Shown here: piece after piece, positions 44,634-52,546 of the stretch
Layout of the letters: each line of letters begins with the position of its first letter
Numbering within the stretch: position 1 is the first letter of the stretch
DNA from: Geobacteraceae bacterium
GTDB taxonomy: Bacteria; Desulfobacterota; Desulfuromonadia; Geobacterales; Pseudopelobacteraceae
Assembly: GCA_016720395.1 (NCBI GenBank)
Contig: JADKKR010000005.1
Location: 248,001 to 312,000 of the forward strand
Direction of reading: 5' to 3'
DNA length: 64,000 nucleotides
The notes under the pieces: model-generated
Database searches by the model: none
What the model was told of the DNA's origin: nothing
What the model saw: the letters and a program-made list of their open reading frames with translations, nothing else
Position numbers and translations under genes: made by a program

Positions 44634-44743
44634 CATTTATGCTTGATATGACGGGCAGGGTGTGGTAGAAAAACCTCCCGTTTCTTCAGTAACGGAAAAG
44701 TAAAAATATAACAGTTGTGTGCAGTCTTGATTGCACGCTGTTT

Positions 44744-44830
44744 GCGGTGGTGGCGGAACTGGTAGACGCACCAGCTTGAGGGGCTGGCGGGGGCAACTCC
44801 GTGATGGTTCGATTCCATTCCACCGCACCA
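44744..44830 (+). tRNA. tRNA-Leu (GAG)
   Basis: Acceptor GCGGTGG/CCACCGC, anticodon arm CCAGC-TTGAGGG-GCTGG gives GAG, a long class II variable arm (CGGGGGCAACTCCGT), T loop TTCGATT, and encoded CCA at 44828-44830. It borders the restriction island. Confidence 0.96.
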
Positions 44831-44860
44831 GTTACATATCCGGCAATGTCCGGACTGGAT

Positions 44861-44891
44861 AAAAAGGCCCTGAGAAATCAGGGCTTTTTTG
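44861..44891 (+). terminator. Intrinsic terminator after tRNA-Leu
   Basis: GCCCTGA-GAAA-TCAGGGC (about 44867-44884), with flanking A and T runs pairing further, then TTTTTT. Confidence 0.85.
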
Positions 44892-44930
44892 TATTTTAAC
44901 CATTCCCTGTTTGACGACTCATTTTTTTCT

Positions 44931-45115
44931 GCGTATAGATAAGACCTCATACGGCCGTTGATCATGCAAAGGCGCAACGTGATCCTCCACAAAGGCCTTG
45001 AAGTCCAACCGTTCAGACTGTTGCAGACCTTTTACGGTCCACTCGTAGAGAACTGTTGTTTTCAAAAATCTGAGACAAGGCAGCAGTGGCCATATCTTTC
45101 GTTACGTCGCGCGTT
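44931..45115 (-). pseudogene. C-terminal remnant of an unidentified gene
   Basis: On the minus strand a 44-codon open stretch ends at 44931 with protein-like composition (VLYEWTVKGLQQSERLDF; EDHVAPLHDQRPYEVL). It has no start; the apparent N-terminal extension (MATAALSQIF) lies in another frame, suggesting a frameshift. I do not recognise the family. It lies between tRNA-Leu and hsdR. Confidence 0.4.
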
Positions 45116-45270
45116 CGTTGTGTGAGGCGGGTTTATAGAATGCCGTAGGGGATGTTTCTTGCCGGCGATAAAGTGTTGTTCAGGAGAATAGCAGAAAGTC
45201 AAGCCTGGCCCTGATGGGTATCCCAAAGTTAGTCAAAGATTTAATCGAGACCCTTGTTGATGGAGAGTTG

Positions 45271-48099
45271 ATGGCACTGGCACCCGAACAGGAAGCGCGG
45301 ATCGAAATTGATCGCATGCTGATTGATGCCGGCTGGCTTGTGCAGGACGTGAAAAACGTCAATCTGCATGCCGGACGGGGTGTGGCTATTCGCGAGTTTC
45401 CACTGGAGCGGGGCTTCGGCTTCGCCGACTATCTGTTGTATATCGATGGTCGTGCCGCCGGGGTGATCGAGGCCAAGAAGGCCGGTGTGACCCTCTCGGG
45501 CGTCGAGATCCAATCCGACCGCTACACCCAGGGACTGCCGCTGACGCTGCCGGCCTGGTTCCGTCCGCTTCCGTTCCGTTATCAATCCACCGGCATTGAG
45601 ACCCGCTTTACCAGCGGCCTCGATCCCGACCCCCGTTCCCGTCCGGTGTTTTCCTTTCATCGTCCCGAAACTTTGGCTGAGTGGCTGGATACGGCCTGCC
45701 GCAGCGTGGAGGGCGCAACATACCAAACGGGTGAGGTGGCTGAACCGGGTCTGATCTGGTCACCGGATTGCTATCGCCAGCGCCTGCGCCGTATGCCGCC
45801 GCTGCACTCCGAGGGGCTCTGGCCGGCCCAGTTCACGGCGATCACAAACCTGGAAAAGTCGCTGGCCGCCGACCGCCCCCGCTCGCTGGTACAGATGGCC
45901 ACCGGTTCGGGCAAGACGTTTACCTCGGTCTCCTTCATCTACCGACAGCTCAAGTTTGCCGGTGCCCGACGGGTGCTGTTCCTGGTGGATCGGGCCAACC
46001 TGGGACGCCAGACCCTGAAAGAATTCCAGCAGTACCAATCACCCTACACGCCGTATAAATTCAGCGAAGAGTACATCGTCAACCATCTTCAATCAAGTCG
46101 TCTCGACACCACGGCGCGGGTCTGCATCTGCACCATACAGCGGCTCTACTCGATCCTGCGCGGCGAGGATCTGGCCCCGGAGCTGGAGGAGGAGTCGCTC
46201 TTCGACCATCTCAGTCTCTTCCGGGAGCCGCCGCCGGTAGTCTACAACCCGGATATTCCGCTGGAAACCTTTGATCTGATTGTTACCGACGAGTGCCACC
46301 GCTCGATTTACAACCTCTGGCGCCAGGTGCTGGAGTACTTCGACGGCTATCTGGTGGGGCTGACCGCCACCCCCAACAAGCAGACCTTCGGCTTCTTCAA
46401 CCAGAATCTGGTCATGGAATACCCCCACGAGCAGGCCGTGGCCGACGGGGTCAACGTCAACTACGATGTCTACCGTATCCGGACAAAGATTACCCAGGGG
46501 GGCTCGGTCGTCGAGGCCGGGCATTTCGTGGACCATCGTGAGCGTGAGACGCGGGCCGTGCGTTGGGAACAACTGGACGAGGAGCTGACCTACGAGGCCA
46601 ACCAACTGGACCGGGACGTGGTGGCTGTGGATCAGATCCGCACGGTGGTCCGGACCTTCCGCGACAAGGTGCTGACCGAGATTTTTCCCGGTCGCACATG
46701 GGTGCCCAAGACGTTGATCTTCGCCAAGGATGATTCCCACGCCGAGGACATCGTCCGGATCGTGCGGGAGGAGTTCGGCAAGGGCAACGACTTCTGCCAG
46801 AAGATCACCTACCGCACCACCGGCCGCAAGCCGGAAGAGCTGATCGCCGAGTTCCGCACCAGCCCCATGCCGCGCATCGCCGTCACCGTGGACATGATCG
46901 CCACCGGCACCGACATCAAGCCGCTGGAATGTGTCTTCTTCATGCGCATGATCCGTTCCCGTTCCTTCTTCGAGCAGATGAAAGGACGCGGTGTGCGGGT
47001 GATCAACGACACGGACCTGCAGGCGGTCACCCCCGATGCCGCCTCCAAGACCCATTTCGTCATCGTCGATGCGGTGGGCGTCTGCGAGGAGGACAAGACT
47101 GATTCCCGCCCGTTGGAGAAGAAGCCGACCTTCTCTCTTGAAAAACTGCTGCAGGCCGTGGCGTTGGGCAATACGGAGAGTGAGGTGGTATCCTCCATCG
47201 CCGGGCGCTTTGCCCGTCTGGATCGCAAGCTTGATGCGGCCGGCAGGGCGGAGATCGAACGGCTGTCCGGTGGCACGGGGTTGAAGGAACTGACGGGTGA
47301 TCTGATCGAGTCAATCGACCCGGAACGGCAGATCGAGCAGGCCCGGGGTGATTTTGGTGTCAGCGATCCGACGGTGGAGCAGGTCAGACAGGCCGCTGTC
47401 AAACTGATCCAGCAGGCGGTAATGCCGCTCTGCGAGCCGAAGCTCAGGGAGAAGATCCTGGAGCTGCAGCGTAAGGCCGACCAGATCATCGATACGGTCA
47501 GCGCCGACGAAGTGATCGAGGCCGGTTTCGACGCCGATGCCCTGGACAAGGCCAAGGGGCTGGTGCATTCCTTCGAGCAGTTTATTGAGGAAAACAAGGA
47601 CGAGATCACCGCTTTGCAGATCCTTTACAGCCGCCCTTACCGCCAGCGCTTGAAGTACGACGAGATCAAGGGGCTGGCCGAGATGATCGAGAAGCCGCCG
47701 TATCTCTGGCGGATAGACCGCTTGTGGGACGCCTATGCGGCGCTGGAGACATCCAAAGTCAAAGGTGCAGGCAGCAGGCGCCTTTGGACTGACATCGTTT
47801 CGCTGGTCCGTTTTGCCCTGCACCAGGAACCGGTGCTGGAGCCGTTCGAGGAACATGTCCACGAGCGCTTTGCCGTCTGGATTGCCAAGCAGGAGGCCAG
47901 TGGCAAGGCCTTCAACGACGAGCAGCGCTGGTGGCTGGAGCGGATACGTGACCATGTCATTGCCAGCCTGGAGATAGGCCGGGACGATTTCGAGTTTACC
48001 CCGTTTAAGGAGAACGGCGGGATCGGCAAGGTGTATCAGTTGTTTGGGGAGGAGTTGTGGGGGATGTTGGAGGAGTTGAATGAGGTGCTTGCGGCGTGA
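45271..48099 (+). CDS. hsdR: Type I restriction enzyme, R subunit (HsdR)
   Basis: 942 residues from ATG 45271, preferred because GGAG lies five bases before it and the sequence then begins MALAPEQEARIEID as expected for this group; an in-frame ATG at 45214 lacks a ribosome site. N-terminal PD-(D/E)xK nuclease: FADYLLYIDG with GVIEAKKAG. Helicase motor: motif I MATGSGKTFT (~215), motif II TDECHRSIYN (~350), motif III GLTATPNKQT (~380), motif VI QMKGRGVRV (~575). C-terminal helical domain follows. Intact. It cuts and translocates unmodified DNA as part of HsdR2M2S. The hsdS start overlaps its stop (GTGA). Confidence 0.93.
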   Translation: MALAPEQEARIEIDRMLIDAGWLVQDVKNVNLHAGRGVAIREFPLERGFGFADYLLYIDGRAAGVIEAKKAGVTLSGVEIQSDRYTQGLPLTLPAWFRPLPFRYQSTGIETRFTSGLDPDPRSRPVFSFHRPETLAEWLDTACRSVEGATYQTGEVAEPGLIWSPDCYRQRLRRMPPLHSEGLWPAQFTAITNLEKSLAADRPRSLVQMATGSGKTFTSVSFIYRQLKFAGARRVLFLVDRANLGRQTLKEFQQYQSPYTPYKFSEEYIVNHLQSSRLDTTARVCICTIQRLYSILRGEDLAPELEEESLFDHLSLFREPPPVVYNPDIPLETFDLIVTDECHRSIYNLWRQVLEYFDGYLVGLTATPNKQTFGFFNQNLVMEYPHEQAVADGVNVNYDVYRIRTKITQGGSVVEAGHFVDHRERETRAVRWEQLDEELTYEANQLDRDVVAVDQIRTVVRTFRDKVLTEIFPGRTWVPKTLIFAKDDSHAEDIVRIVREEFGKGNDFCQKITYRTTGRKPEELIAEFRTSPMPRIAVTVDMIATGTDIKPLECVFFMRMIRSRSFFEQMKGRGVRVINDTDLQAVTPDAASKTHFVIVDAVGVCEEDKTDSRPLEKKPTFSLEKLLQAVALGNTESEVVSSIAGRFARLDRKLDAAGRAEIERLSGGTGLKELTGDLIESIDPERQIEQARGDFGVSDPTVEQVRQAAVKLIQQAVMPLCEPKLREKILELQRKADQIIDTVSADEVIEAGFDADALDKAKGLVHSFEQFIEENKDEITALQILYSRPYRQRLKYDEIKGLAEMIEKPPYLWRIDRLWDAYAALETSKVKGAGSRRLWTDIVSLVRFALHQEPVLEPFEEHVHERFAVWIAKQEASGKAFNDEQRWWLERIRDHVIASLEIGRDDFEFTPFKENGGIGKVYQLFGEELWGMLEELNEVLAA

Positions 48100-49526
48100 G
48101 TGAACTTGTTCGAAAAACCTCTGGAATCACTCTCGGCGACGTCACGGTGCCGGTGGATAAAGTTAATCCCGCGGACAACCCAGATCATGAAATTGAGTAC
48201 ATTGACATATCAAGTATTGACAATGCCTCTCTGAAAATTGTCGCAACAAAGAGGCTGTCAGGAAAAGATGCACCGTCACGAGCAAGACAACGCGTACAGC
48301 ATGGAGACGTTGTCTTTTCCACGGTTCGGCCATATCTGAAAAATATTGCTTATGTGCCTGAGTCACTTCATGACGAAGTTGCCTCTACTGGCTTCTGTGT
48401 CCTTAGGCCTAGTCCGAGTATATTTAGCCGCTATCTCTATTATTTCGTCCAAACCGACGACTTCCTCAGAGGCGTTTATGCTCTCCAACGAGGTGTGAGC
48501 TACCCTGCGGTCCGTAATGAGGATGTTTTGAGTCAGCCTGCTCCATACCTGCCTTCCATTGAAATACAAAAAGCCGTAGTTGCTGAAATCGAAAAGCAGT
48601 TCTCACGCCTTGATGAGGCCGTTGCCGCACTCAAACGGATACAAGCTAACCTCAAACGCTACAAGGCCGCAGTCCTCAAGGCCGCCGTGGAAGGCAAACT
48701 CACCGAACAGTGGCGCAAGGATCACCCCGGCGTCGAACCCGCCAATCAACTCCTCAAACGGATCCTCGCCGAGCGCCGCGCCAAGTGGGAGACAGAAGAG
48801 CTGGCGAAGATAATGGCCAAGGGGACCAAGCCGAAGGATGATTCGTGGAAGAAGAAATACAAGGAACCTGCCGGGCCGGATACGACCAATCTGCCGGGAT
48901 TGCCAGAGGGGTGGGTGTGGACAAATTTTGAACAGCTTGCGGAAGCATCACCGAATGCCTTAAAAGCTGGCCCGTTCGGTTCAGCGTTAAAGAAAGAGTA
49001 TTACGTACCCAACGGATATAAGGTTTATGGACAAGAACAGGTAATCAGCGGAGATCCCTTCTACGGTGATTACTACATTGATCAGGATCGATTCGATTCA
49101 TTGAAGTCATGTGCAGTGAAGTCAGGAGACATTCTCATAAGTCTGGTTGGTACGATTGGTAAAGTTCTCATTTTGCCAGAGGGTATCGAGTCAGGAATAA
49201 TCAATCCACGCCTTGTGAAGTTATCCATGAACAAAAATTATGTAATTCCAGAGTTTGTTAAGGCGTATCTTCAGTCAGATGCTGTAAGGCATTCTTTTTC
49301 AACCCGCTCACACGGCGGGACGATGGACATTTTGAACCTTTCTATGTTGAAGGAATTACCGGTGCCGCTTCCGTCTATAACTGAGCAATGGCAGTTGATT
49401 GAACAGATCGACCGCTCATTCTCTATTGCGGAAGAGCTTGAAACCACCATAAAAACCAACCTCAAACGTGCCGAGCGGTTGCGGCAGACGATCCTACAAC
49501 GGGCGTTTTCGGGTGGGCTGGTGTAG
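48096..49526 (+). CDS. hsdS: Type I restriction enzyme, specificity subunit (HsdS)
   Basis: 476 residues with a GTG start overlapping the hsdR stop. Two target-recognition domains: TRD1 ~1-165 (ending LPSIEIQKAVVAEIEKQF) and TRD2 ~270-435 (ending LPSITEQWQLIEQIDRSF), separated and followed by conserved coiled-coil helices (RIQANLKRYKAAVLKAAVEG and TNLKRAERLRQTILQRAF). The central region also has the EGKLTEQWRKDHP string typical of the family. Intact. It sets the bipartite recognition sequence. hsdM does not follow directly but lies 3 kb away. Confidence 0.93.
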   Translation: MSELVRKTSGITLGDVTVPVDKVNPADNPDHEIEYIDISSIDNASLKIVATKRLSGKDAPSRARQRVQHGDVVFSTVRPYLKNIAYVPESLHDEVASTGFCVLRPSPSIFSRYLYYFVQTDDFLRGVYALQRGVSYPAVRNEDVLSQPAPYLPSIEIQKAVVAEIEKQFSRLDEAVAALKRIQANLKRYKAAVLKAAVEGKLTEQWRKDHPGVEPANQLLKRILAERRAKWETEELAKIMAKGTKPKDDSWKKKYKEPAGPDTTNLPGLPEGWVWTNFEQLAEASPNALKAGPFGSALKKEYYVPNGYKVYGQEQVISGDPFYGDYYIDQDRFDSLKSCAVKSGDILISLVGTIGKVLILPEGIESGIINPRLVKLSMNKNYVIPEFVKAYLQSDAVRHSFSTRSHGGTMDILNLSMLKELPVPLPSITEQWQLIEQIDRSFSIAEELETTIKTNLKRAERLRQTILQRAFSGGLV

Positions 49527-49536
49527 GAGGGCGCAC

Positions 49537-50026
49537 ATGGTCAAACTGGCGCTGCAACGAAATCCAGGAAGGCACGTAAAAAGTTCAAGAAGCGTACGGC
49601 TCGTACATAATCGAAGTTGCCGATTGGGAAACAAGCTATTCATTCACGGTTAACCGCGATGACCGCTTTTACAGGGTCGTATCGAGAGCATCTCCACCTT
49701 GAGATCAAAGGTGCCTGAGATATCCGTTCAAGTTTGACGGCAAGGAGATTCAGGTTCTCTTGCTCGGTGACAGGAAGTTGACTGCAATTTTGCCGGAGAG
49801 AAATACCTTGATCCACAACCGCACTCAATCGGAGGTCTTACCATCCGGGAGAACATCGGGATTTTAGCGCGTTGATTCCTTTTGATGCCGTGCCGGTTAT
49901 AAGTTCACTGCTGCAAGCCAAACAGGTCCGTTTCATCAGCTTGAGCGGCAAGGCGCTTTCCGTGGGTCAGCCTCGATAAACGGGATTAATTTCTACATGC
50001 GCGATTTCGATCCGGAGGAGTGGTAG
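49537..50026 (+). pseudogene. Frameshifted remnant of an unidentified small gene
   Basis: It begins at ATG 49537 behind a strong AGGAGG site, 10 nt after hsdS, so an intact gene was once co-transcribed. Protein-like text appears piecewise in different frames: EAYGSYIIEVADWETSY and FTVNRDDRFYRVV near 49600-49675, then VPVISSLLQAKQVRF near 49890, and finally NFYMRDFDPEEW with a stop at 50024-50026. At least two or three frameshifts break it. I do not recognise the family. A ~160-residue original product is likely. Confidence 0.6.
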
Positions 50027-50031
50027 TTTCT

Positions 50032-50124
50032 GCCGTTTTAGCTCAGATGGTAGAACACATCACTCGTAATGATAATGGCCTATTCTCCTTTAGCTCAGTT
50101 GGTAGAGCAGGTGGCTGTTAACCA
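50032..50124 (+). other. Tandem tRNA 5'-half-like modules: Thr(CGT) then Asn(GTT)
   Basis: Module 1 (50032-50080) reads as acceptor GCCGTTT, TA, D arm GCTCAGATGGTAGAAC, anticodon arm CATCA-CTCGTAA-TGAT (anticodon CGT), then ends. Module 2 (50084-50124) reads TCTCCTT, TA, GCTCAGTTGGTAGAGC, GGTGG-CTGTTAA-CCA (anticodon GTT), then ends. Neither has a T arm or 3' acceptor strand; both stop within the 3' side of the anticodon stem. They lie directly before the fic start codon. They cannot fold as full tRNAs. They could be insertion relics or functional mimics. Confidence 0.75.
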
Positions 50125-50134
50125 GAGACAACTT

Positions 50135-50782
50135 ATGACTGACCGTTACGACACATCAAATCAAATCGAAGACCAGTACGAACCTGATTCCGACGGCACG
50201 GTTCTGCGTAATCTGCTCGGTATCACCAGTCCAGAAGAGATGGAGATTCACGAAACAGCCGACCTATGGATCGTTCAGGGGAAACTTTTTGAAGAAATCT
50301 CCGTTGATCAGTCATTCACCGTCAATGACATTTGTCAGATGCATAAGCAATGGCTGGGCAAAATATATACTTGGGCAGGAGTTCCACGAGGTGTCAATCT
50401 CAGTAAGGGCGGCTTTGACTTCGCTGTAGCCCAAAAGATCCCGACGCTGCTTGACGAGTTCCCAATGTGCAATCACGGAAATACACCCTTAAGTCACTTT
50501 GACAGCCATGATGACATTGCACATGCCTTAGCAGAGGTACACGTTGAACTTATGCTGATCCATCCGTTTCGTGAAGGTAATGGTCGGTTGGGGAGGATGC
50601 TGGCAACGCTGATGGCACTTCAGGCAGGCTTACCGCAGCTTGAATTCAGCGAGATGATAGGATTCCGGAGAGAAGAGTATTTTGCTTCTGTACGTGCCGG
50701 CCTTGATAGAAATTATCAGCCGATGAAGAAAATGTTTAGTGATGTTATCGAGCGGTCCGTTTGGCTTTGGGAAGAGAGTTAA
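50135..50782 (+). CDS. Fic-family (AMPylating-type) protein
   Basis: 215 residues from ATG 50135; the longer frame from 50069 only translates the tRNA-like modules and was rejected. The Fic domain (~55-195) has the complete active-site motif HPFREGNGRLGR (His ~152) and upstream LSHFDSHDDIAHALAEVHVEL, which forms the preceding helices. Fic enzymes transfer AMP or similar groups to target proteins. I see no inhibitory (S/T)xxxE(G/N) motif within the protein, which suggests a class I enzyme with a separate antitoxin. It lies inside a type I restriction locus, a common place for Fic genes. No strong ribosome site is visible. Confidence 0.88.
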   Translation: MTDRYDTSNQIEDQYEPDSDGTVLRNLLGITSPEEMEIHETADLWIVQGKLFEEISVDQSFTVNDICQMHKQWLGKIYTWAGVPRGVNLSKGGFDFAVAQKIPTLLDEFPMCNHGNTPLSHFDSHDDIAHALAEVHVELMLIHPFREGNGRLGRMLATLMALQAGLPQLEFSEMIGFRREEYFASVRAGLDRNYQPMKKMFSDVIERSVWLWEES

Positions 50783-50936
50783 TGTCGTTAGAATGTACGA
50801 AGCAGCCGGCTTTGGGATCACGCTTAACCCAAATACCTTCGATCGCCGAAGAAGTTTCGATGTTACGCGCCATCGCTTCCTCCCGTTTTTTGGTGTCTTT
50901 CAGGTAGGGATTGGTTTCAAGAAGTGACTTTTTCAT
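50745..50936 (-). CDS. Small protein with Fic-inhibitory-type motif, candidate antitoxin
   Basis: 63 residues, convergent with fic and overlapping its last 38 nt. The sequence starts MKKSLLETNPYLKDTKKREE, then has ARNIETSSAIEGIWVKRDP. SSAIEG (29-34) fits the (S/T)xxxE(G/N) motif that inserts an arginine-pairing glutamate into the Fic active site in VbhA-type antitoxins. The rest is mostly helical and charged. Class I antitoxins are usually encoded upstream in the same direction, so this tail-to-tail arrangement is unusual. There is no strong ribosome site. The last ~19 residues overlap fic codons and may be an extension. Confidence 0.5.
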   Translation of the reverse strand: MKKSLLETNPYLKDTKKREEAMARNIETSSAIEGIWVKRDPKAGCFVHSNDINSLPKAKRTAR

Positions 50937-51080
50937 AGAGCTGACTATACCTCAAATTGAGTCGAAATGTGAGTAAAAAGTGGTCAGAAACGGATGTAAG
51001 TATATTTAAAGCGTAGCAATTCAGCTAATGATTGAAGTTATACGCAACCGTTGCTACGAATTCAAGATTTATTTCGACTC

Positions 51081-51097
51081 CTTGAACAACTGATGGA
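51081..51097 (+). repeat. 17-bp direct repeat, copy 1
   Basis: CTTGAACAACTGATGGA, identical to 52316-52332. The two copies bracket the DUF6933 and DUF3800 remnants. Confidence 0.6.
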
Positions 51098-51109
51098 AAC
51101 GGCTCAACT

Positions 51110-51647
51110 ATGCTCCTCCACTGCACCCAAAAACTAGCCGCCAAGCTTCCGGGGGTATCGACAACACTGCTTGCCGAAACGAGCTCACTGGGGAGCTGGC
51201 ACGCCCACCTCTACACCTACGACCGCCGCCAATGCGTGATGTTTTGCCACGATGACAGCCGGTACTGCCTCTTTCTGCCGGGGTTGGTCAAGGTCGATTT
51301 CGCCAAAATGGGACAGTTGCATCGGGAGTTGTTTCTGGCGACACTGGTGTCGTAACGAAACGGAGTCGCTGTTGAGTCGCGTAGCTCATGGCCCTGGGCC
51401 GGTGCAGTTTGACCGGAATACGGATCGTTCGGTACTCGGTTCTCTGCGGACAGCGGATATTGACTTGAGCTGGCTGATTCAAGATGTGCATGTGCTGGAT
51501 TGTAACCCGCTGGCCGTAGCTCTGAAGCTTAACGACCGCCCGACGTCGGTGAAAGGGAAGTGGTTTCATCCGAACAAGGAGATGCTGAGAGGATATCTCA
51601 GCTCGATAATTCTGAAAAACACCGCCCATGATCATCTTACTCGATGA
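51110..51647 (+). pseudogene. Frameshifted DUF6933-like gene
   Basis: The first 81 codons (MLLHCTQKLAAKLPGV ... WHAHLYTYDRRQCVMF) match the start of DUF6933 proteins as I remember them, but end at a stop at 51355. The expected continuation appears in another frame from about 51352: RVAHGPGPVQFDRNTDRSV, then DRPTSVKGKWFHPNKEML, ending at 51647. One frameshift near 51345-51360 explains both. The family has no known function that I can name. It lies between fic and a DUF3800 remnant. Confidence 0.7.
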
Positions 51648-52285
51648 ATCTGGAGATCTGGGCTTGATTTCAACAAACCGAAAACATCGAAAAAGTTCGT
51701 AATAATCCTTGCCGGTGCCAGAACCGCGATGTCCTCGATTGCTTTCGGAAAGCTGTGAGTAGAACCTGAAAAACAAGCTCAACCGCAAGAAAGGTGACCG
51801 GAAGGTGCAGGAGCTGAAAGGCACCGGAAAGACCTCATTGAGGTTAAACAATATTTTTAACGGCATCTGCTCCCGAGACGGTTGGCAGCTTTATTCGGTA
51901 GTACTCAACAAGACACGTGTAAATGACGATCTGCGCAAGCCGCACACCAAAAGAAACTGTACAATTTCCTGGCCCGCTTCATCCTTGAAAAATCGATCTG
52001 AATAACGCAGAACCTGCGGTTACCCTGGTTACTGACCGATGCAAGAACCGTGAAGAAATCCAGGATTTCAACTCATACGTTGCGAATCAATTGAAGCGAT
52101 GTTGCCGTTGAACGTTCCACTAACATCTACCATGAGCGGTCGCATGACAATCAGGTTACAGGTTGTGGACCTGTTTTGCTGGGGATATTCAGGAAGTACG
52201 AGATGGGGATTCGGAGTGGTACGATGTCTACCGGGGATGCAATAGCATTTGAGACGGAATATCTGGAAATAAAGGCAATAAAAAG
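51628..52285 (+). pseudogene. Degraded DUF3800-like gene
   Basis: ATG 51628 begins MIILLDESGDLGF-like text, the characteristic DUF3800 N-terminus with its acidic LDESGD motif, broken by a one-base loss near 51665 (the frame moves to KPKTSKKFVIILAGA). Later pieces in changing frames: KGTGKTSLRLNNIF region, LYSVVLNKTRV (~51890), LYNFLARFILEK, NAEPAVTLVTDRCKN (~52010), and VDLFCWG / GIFRKYEMG near 52165-52210, matching the DUF3800 C-terminal ADLFCWGIFRKYE string. Many frameshifts show long decay. DUF3800 proteins resemble RNase H-fold nucleases and occur in defence islands. Confidence 0.7.
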
Positions 52286-52315
52286 ACGGCCCTGTTACGT
52301 TGATTATCCCGGGCT

Positions 52316-52332
52316 CTTGAACAACTGATGGA
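52316..52332 (+). repeat. 17-bp direct repeat, copy 2
   Basis: Identical to 51081-51097. Copy 2 lies inside an inverted repeat: CCTGTTACGT (52291-52300) and ACGTAACAGG (52349-52358). Confidence 0.6.
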
Positions 52333-52401
52333 GGGGAGCACCCCAGGCACGTAACAGGACTTACCCGTCTGTTAGGACTGTATACCTGATAAAATTTAAC
52401 T

Positions 52402-52420
52402 GTCAACAATTATTGTTGAC
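52402..52420. terminator. Palindrome GTCAACAA-TTA-TTGTTGAC next to the tRNA-arm modules
   Basis: A perfect 8-bp stem with a 3-base loop. On the minus strand it follows the three anticodon-arm modules and is trailed by AGTTAAATTTT, so it could end a minus-strand transcript. It could also be an operator. Confidence 0.4.
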
Positions 52421-52427
52421 GCTCAGT

Positions 52428-52517
52428 GCCCTTCGGGTTATGAGCCCGATGGTCGGTGACCACTAGACCCCCAGTCTAGTGCGCCAATGGCCTACGGTTT
52501 AGAAGGCCGTTGCTCTA
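52428..52517 (-). other. Contiguous array of three tRNA anticodon-arm modules: Arg(TCT), Pro(GGG), Met(CAT)
   Basis: Read on the minus strand: module A (52517-52488, 30 nt) has GAGCA then ACGGC-CTTCTAA-ACCGT; module B (52487-52457, 31 nt) has GGCGCA then CTAGA-CTGGGGG-TCTAG; module C (52456-52428, 29 nt) has TCGGG-CTCATAA-CCCGA. Each starts in the 3' part of a D arm, spans the anticodon arm, and ends in a variable-loop-like GGYC. There is no spacer between modules. Stems B and C are perfect 5-bp; A has one mismatch. No acceptor or T arm is present. The array lies 30 nt upstream of hsdM, on the opposite strand. Confidence 0.78.
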
Positions 52518-52546
52518 TTATCAAATACCATGAAACGAGACCATAG

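Noticed and set aside
45214..45270. HsdR start at ATG 45214
   Set aside because: No ribosome site there; the ATG at 45271 has one and gives the usual N-terminus.
50069..50134. N-terminal extension of Fic starting at ATG 50069
   Set aside because: The extension only translates the tRNA-like sequence (the familiar PLAQLVEQ string) and is not part of the Fic fold.
49527..52546. Transposase or integrase gene in the accessory region
   Set aside because: None of the frames or remnants shows DDE, tyrosine or serine recombinase motifs.
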